Translations under genes and position numbers: made by a program
Notes under the pieces: model-generated
Database searches by the model: none
Told to the model about the DNA's origin: nothing
The model's input: only the letters and a program-made list of their open reading frames with translations
Origin: Actinomadura sp. NBRC 104425
GTDB lineage: Bacteria > Actinomycetota > Actinomycetes > Streptosporangiales > Streptosporangiaceae
Assembly: GCF_030269545.1 (NCBI RefSeq)
Contig: NZ_BSTN01000017.1
Span: 77,260 to 141,259, forward strand
Direction: 5' to 3'
Length of the DNA: 64,000 nt
Shown here: piece after piece, positions 61,105 to 64,000 of the stretch
Layout of the letters: every line of letters begins with the position of its first letter
Numbering within the stretch: the first letter of the stretch is position 1

Positions 61105-62148
61105 TCACGCGGCCTTGCCGTCGGCGGCGGCCGCGCGGACGGCCGCGGCGGGGCCCTGCGCGGCGGGCGCCGCGGCGGCCTGGACGGCCGCGGTCCGCGC
61201 GGGCCCGCGCTGCCCGGCCAGATCCGCCTCGGCGGCCATCTGCCGCAGCCGCCGCAGCGACCGGTCGGTGATCTGCCGCACCCGGTTGTGGCTCAGGCCG
61301 TACCGGGCGCCGATCTGCGCATACGACAGCGGCTGGCCGTTGTCCATACCGAACCGGGCTCGCAGGATCGCCGACTCGCGCTCAGGCAGCCGCTCCAGCA
61401 GGCGGCCCAGGCCCTCGGTCTCGTCCAGCGCCAGAATCTCGGCCTCCGGCGTCACCCCGTCGGGATCTTCCAGCAGGTCGCCCATGGCGGTCTCGCCCGC
61501 GTCGTCGACCGTGGCGTCCAGGCTGGCGGGGTCGCGGCGCCAGCTCAGCAGCTCGTCGACGTGCTCGGGCTCGGCCCCCACGGCCTCGGCCAGCTCCTCG
61601 CGCGTGGGATCGCGGCCCAGGTCGCGGCCCAGCTGGCGCTCGGCCCGCCGCAGCCGCGACAGCTCCTCCTCCACGTGCACCGGCAGCCGGATCGTCCGGG
61701 CGGTGTGGCTCAGGCCGCGCCCGATGGCCTGCCGGATCCACCAGGTCGCGTACGTGGAGAACTTGAAGCCGCGCCGGTAGTCGAACTTCTCCACCGCGCG
61801 CATCAGCCCCAGGTTGCCCTCCTGGATGAGGTCGATGAGGGGCAGCGCGTCGGTCGGGTACTTGCGGGCGATCGAGACCACCAGGCGCAGGTTGGCCTCG
61901 ACGAAGCGCTGCTTGGCGCGCAGCCCCGCCTCGACGAGCTCATGCAGCTCCTCGCGGGTGATCCCGTCGGGGATCGGGCCCTCCTCGAGGAGCTGTTCGG
62001 CGTACAGGCCCCCTTCGATCGCCTTGGCCAGGTCGACCTCCTCCTCCGCGTCCAGTAGGGGGGTTCGGCCGATCCGGTCCAGGTACGCCCCGACGAGGTC
62101 CTTGTCGAGGGCGTCGATCCTGTCGCCCTTGCTACGGGTTGCAGCCAT
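61105..62148 (-). CDS. group 2 sigma-70 factor (HrdA/C/D-like)
   Basis: 347 residues, AGAAGGG before the ATG. Region 1.2: DKDLVGAYLDRIGRTPLLDA. Region 2: VEANLRLVVSIARKYPTDAL, PLIDLIQEGNLGLMRAVEKF and DYRRGFKFSTYATWWIRQAI. Region 3: LPVHVEEELSRLRRAERQLG. Region 4.2: SYAQIGARYGLSHNRVRQIT. It lacks the long region 1.1 of the primary sigma, so it is a dispensable group 2 factor. An Ala-rich C-terminal tail (~35 residues) is unusual. A perfect sigma-R-type promoter lies 37 bases upstream; hrdD and hrdB of Streptomyces are similarly controlled. Its terminator is at 61042. Confidence 0.88.
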   Translation of the reverse strand: MAATRSKGDRIDALDKDLVGAYLDRIGRTPLLDAEEEVDLAKAIEGGLYAEQLLEEGPIPDGITREELHELVEAGLRAKQRFVEANLRLVVSIARKYPTDALPLIDLIQEGNLGLMRAVEKFDYRRGFKFSTYATWWIRQAIGRGLSHTARTIRLPVHVEEELSRLRRAERQLGRDLGRDPTREELAEAVGAEPEHVDELLSWRRDPASLDATVDDAGETAMGDLLEDPDGVTPEAEILALDETEGLGRLLERLPERESAILRARFGMDNGQPLSYAQIGARYGLSHNRVRQITDRSLRRLRQMAAEADLAGQRGPARTAAVQAAAAPAAQGPAAAVRAAAADGKAA

Positions 62149-62184
62149 CCTGACCCTTCTCCGGTGCGATCTCCCTAGGAGGAG

Positions 62185-62211
62185 AACGCCAATTACCGCT
62201 CTGTGATTCCC
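62185..62211 (-). promoter_or_regulatory. sigma-R-type promoter (GGGAAT-N18-GTT) of the sigma factor gene
   Basis: On the minus strand GGGAAT (62211-62206) is followed after exactly 18 bases by GTT (62187-62185). This is the full oxidative-stress sigma-R consensus of actinomycetes. It predicts a transcript start near 62178 and a ~30-base leader. Confidence 0.65.
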
Positions 62212-62278
62212 ACGGCGGGAATACTCCGGGGCTGTGCACCGCTACCCAGGCTGATACCCCGACCGAGGAGAAACCGAC

Positions 62279-62632
62279 ATGGCGACGGTCACACTGACTG
62301 CTGACAACTTCGACGACGTGGCCCAAAGCGACGGGATCGTGCTGGTCGACTTCTGGGCGGCCTGGTGCAACCCGTGCAGGCGCTTCGCCCCGGTCTTCGA
62401 GAAGGCGGCCGAAAGGCACTCCGACATCGTCTTCGGCAAGGTCGACACCGAGGACCAGCCCGAGCTGTCGGAGCGCTTCGGCATCACCTCGATCCCCACG
62501 CTCATGGCGATCCGCGACGGTGTGATCGTGTACGCCGAGCCCGGCGCCCTGCCCGACGCGGCCCTGGAGAACGTGATCGAGCAGGTTCGCGGTCTGGACA
62601 TGGAGGACGTGCGGCGCCGTCTGAAGGCCTGA
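62279..62632 (+). CDS. trxA: thioredoxin-family protein with WCNPC active site
   Basis: 117 residues, GAGGAG seven bases before the ATG. Thioredoxin fold: VLVDFWAAWCNPCRRFAPVF, then VFGKVDTEDQPELSERFGIT and SIPTLMAIRDG (cis-Pro). The active site CNPC differs from CGPC, which shifts redox potential in engineered and natural variants. Divergent from the sigma gene. A near sigma-R match (GGGAAT at 62217, GCT instead of GTT after 18 bases) lies upstream. It could reduce disulfides under thiol stress. Confidence 0.88.
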   Translation: MATVTLTADNFDDVAQSDGIVLVDFWAAWCNPCRRFAPVFEKAAERHSDIVFGKVDTEDQPELSERFGITSIPTLMAIRDGVIVYAEPGALPDAALENVIEQVRGLDMEDVRRRLKA

Positions 62633-62644
62633 CGGCCGCGCCGG

Positions 62645-62676
62645 CCCCGGGCCCTGCTTGTACACGGGGCCCGGGG
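62645..62676 (+). terminator. terminator of the thioredoxin gene
   Basis: 10-bp GC stem (CCCCGGGCCC with its complement) and 12-base loop, 13 bases after the stop. Confidence 0.6.
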
Positions 62677-62730
62677 TCGGCCTTGATCTCCCGGCTCACC
62701 GGCGCCTCCGGCGTGGTAGACCATGGACAC

Positions 62731-63567
62731 GTGCTGGCTGATGTGGTCGAACGCCTGGCGTGCCCGGTGTGCGCAGAACCGCTGCTACTTGCGGAAAAGG
62801 CACTGCGCTGCGCGCGGGGACACGCGTTCGACATCGCCCGTCAGGGCTATGCGAACCTGCTGCCCGGCAACGCCCGTCCCGGCACCGCCGACACCGCAGA
62901 GATGGTGAGCGCACGGGAAGACTTTCTGGTGACCGGCCGCTTCGCCCCCATGGCGGATGTTCTGTCCGAGATCGTCACCGCCGAACCCGGGATCGGCTGC
63001 GTCCTCGACGCGGGCGCCGGCACGGGCTACTACCTGAGCGCGGTGCTCCGGCCGCTGGAGCATGCGGCGGGCATCGCGCTGGACCTCTCCAAGTACGCCG
63101 CCCGGCGCGCGGCCCGCGCCCATCCGCGGATCGGCGCCGTGGTCGCCGACCTGTGGCGCCCCCTGCCGATCCGCGCCGGCTCGGTGGACGCGATCGTCAA
63201 CGTCTTCGCGCCCCGCAACGCCGCGGAGTTCCAGAGGGTGCTGCGCCCCGGCGGCCTCCTGATCACCGTCACCCCCTCGCCCCGGCACCTGGGCCCGCTC
63301 GTCGAAGCCCTCGGCCTGGTGACGGTGGACGAACAGAAGAACGAACGCGTCGACTCCGCACTCGGCGCCCACTTCACCCTGGAGGCACGGCGCCCCCTGG
63401 AGTACCAGGCGACCCTCGACCACACGGAGACCGAGGCGCTCGTCCGCATGGGCCCCAGCGCCCACCACGTCCCCGCCGACGAACTCCGGCGCCGCCTCTC
63501 CACCCTCCCCGAGCCGGTCACGACCCCGCTCTCCTTTGTAATCTCCACGTTCCGCCCCACCAAGTAA
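62731..63567 (+). CDS. RlmA-type 23S rRNA guanine methyltransferase-like protein
   Basis: 278 residues from GTG at 62731; another in-frame GTG at 62713 is possible. N-terminal zinc ribbon: LACPVCAEPLLLAEKALRCA (CxxC ... C) then RGHAFDIARQGYANLLPG, diagnostic of RlmA(I)/TlrB. Rossmann AdoMet domain: CVLDAGAGTGYYLSAVLRPL, then VNVFAPRNAAEFQRVLRPGG. C-terminus SAHHVPADELRRRLSTLPEP. Predicted to N1-methylate G745/G748 of 23S rRNA. TlrB-type action gives macrolide resistance, but sequence alone cannot separate the two. Confidence 0.82.
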   Translation: MLADVVERLACPVCAEPLLLAEKALRCARGHAFDIARQGYANLLPGNARPGTADTAEMVSAREDFLVTGRFAPMADVLSEIVTAEPGIGCVLDAGAGTGYYLSAVLRPLEHAAGIALDLSKYAARRAARAHPRIGAVVADLWRPLPIRAGSVDAIVNVFAPRNAAEFQRVLRPGGLLITVTPSPRHLGPLVEALGLVTVDEQKNERVDSALGAHFTLEARRPLEYQATLDHTETEALVRMGPSAHHVPADELRRRLSTLPEPVTTPLSFVISTFRPTK

Positions 63568-63992
63568 CCGCCCCGCGAAGCGCCTGAATCCACACCACCG
63601 CCCGAAGCAATGCCGCCACAGCGGCGCGCACCATCCCCGCGCGACAACCAGAGCACGCCGCCGCAAACCGCTGATACCGAGCAGGTAATACTGCGGCCAC
63701 CAGGCCGTGGAACCTTGGCATTCAGCTCTTGAGCGTGGGCGCGGCAGCCGGATCGTCCCCCACACTCGCGGGCCCGTGGCATCGCCGCCGCATCCGCGAA
63801 GCAGACCGGGATGGCGAGCGGCCCGTCTCCGATGTCGGCCGCCCCGCCGATGCTGCAACGTGGTCGAACAGCAGGTTGCGTCCACGGAGGTGGTGTACGA
63901 GTTTCCGCAGGTGAAGAGCGTGGCGTCGTGACGTGAGACGGCCACCGCGTAGATCCTTCGAGATGGATGATCAAGAAGAAGGAGACAACGCG
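63568..63992. other. 425-base region without a supported gene
   Basis: ORFs on both strands here lack codon bias and known domains. A plus-strand ORF at 63707-63931 has no ribosome-binding site. AAGGAGA at 63979-63985 belongs to the next gene. Confidence 0.35.
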
Positions 63993-64000
63993 ATGGCCGC
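63993..64000 (+). CDS. start of a further gene, cut by the window end
   Basis: ATGGCCGC at the last eight bases, with AAGGAGA seven bases upstream. Only Met-Ala is visible, so nothing can be said of the product. Confidence 0.45.

Noticed and set aside
62217..62243. second sigma-R promoter for the thioredoxin gene
   Set aside because: GGGAAT is followed after 18 bases by GCT, not GTT, so it is only a near match and was not listed as a feature.
63707..63931. 74-residue ORF near the window end
   Set aside because: No ribosome-binding site, no GC3 bias and Arg/Pro/Cys-rich shadow composition.
1..64000. CRISPR arrays, rRNA genes, insertion sequences, integrases or phage structural genes
   Set aside because: None was recognised on either strand; no regularly spaced repeats and no transposase or integrase motifs.

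Overview
The window is very GC-rich, uses GTG and TTG starts freely, and has almost only G or C in third codon positions. It carries typical actinomycete families: class II DAHP synthase, an Osa-type osmosensing locus, a sigma-R-type promoter, RsbV/RsbW/SpoIIE-type regulators and a DUF6221 tail. It is therefore chromosomal DNA of a filamentous actinomycete, perhaps in the Streptosporangiales/Thermomonosporaceae range (inference; no rRNA or other strong phylogenetic marker is present).

The left third (about 1-18 kb) is a defence-type island. It opens inside a DISARM-like operon on the plus strand: drmA (5' end cut by the window edge), drmB (DUF1998) and drmC (single-HKD PLD). These are followed by an N-6 adenine methylase/specificity fusion whose catalytic NPPY tetrad reads VPPY, a soluble Ser/Thr kinase with TPR-like repeats, and a UvrD-type helicase with an N-terminal RelE/ParE-like domain. 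A strong bidirectional terminator separates this operon from a convergent GmrSD-type DUF262/HNH nuclease. Next come a NYN-ribonuclease/cold-shock-like/DUF6221 fusion and a low-GC two-gene cassette: a RelA/SpoT-fold toxin candidate overlapping a small acidic antitoxin/immunity candidate. A MazG-like pyrophosphohydrolase follows.

From 18.7 to 30.6 kb there are two tandem paralogous secreted repeat proteins and an EVE-domain protein. A convergent minus-strand operon then encodes a PPOX-fold flavoprotein, a 2031-residue P-loop ATPase and a coiled-coil beta-CASP metallo-beta-lactamase-fold hydrolase. The last two overlap by ATGA and form the best candidate for an undescribed system in the window.

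From 31.5 to 50.7 kb the genes are mostly ordinary accessory and housekeeping functions: a small HTH protein, a DUF2786 protein, a LysR/MFS divergent pair, a siderophore-interacting flavoprotein, a TIGR03943/permease pair, a secreted double-psi beta-barrel-like protein with a long leader, a class II amidotransferase and amino-acid permease, a HAD-like protein, a secreted HNH nuclease, an O-methyltransferase, a NUDIX hydrolase, gltX and a TauE/SafE-cupredoxin fusion.

From 50.8 to 59.5 kb lies an osmotic/general stress locus matching Streptomyces osaB-osaA with divergent osaC, plus a STAS anti-anti-sigma factor and an RsbW-like kinase. The end holds class II DAHP synthase, a group 2 sigma factor behind a perfect sigma-R-type promoter, a thioredoxin with a WCNPC active site, an RlmA-type methyltransferase and the first codons of another gene.
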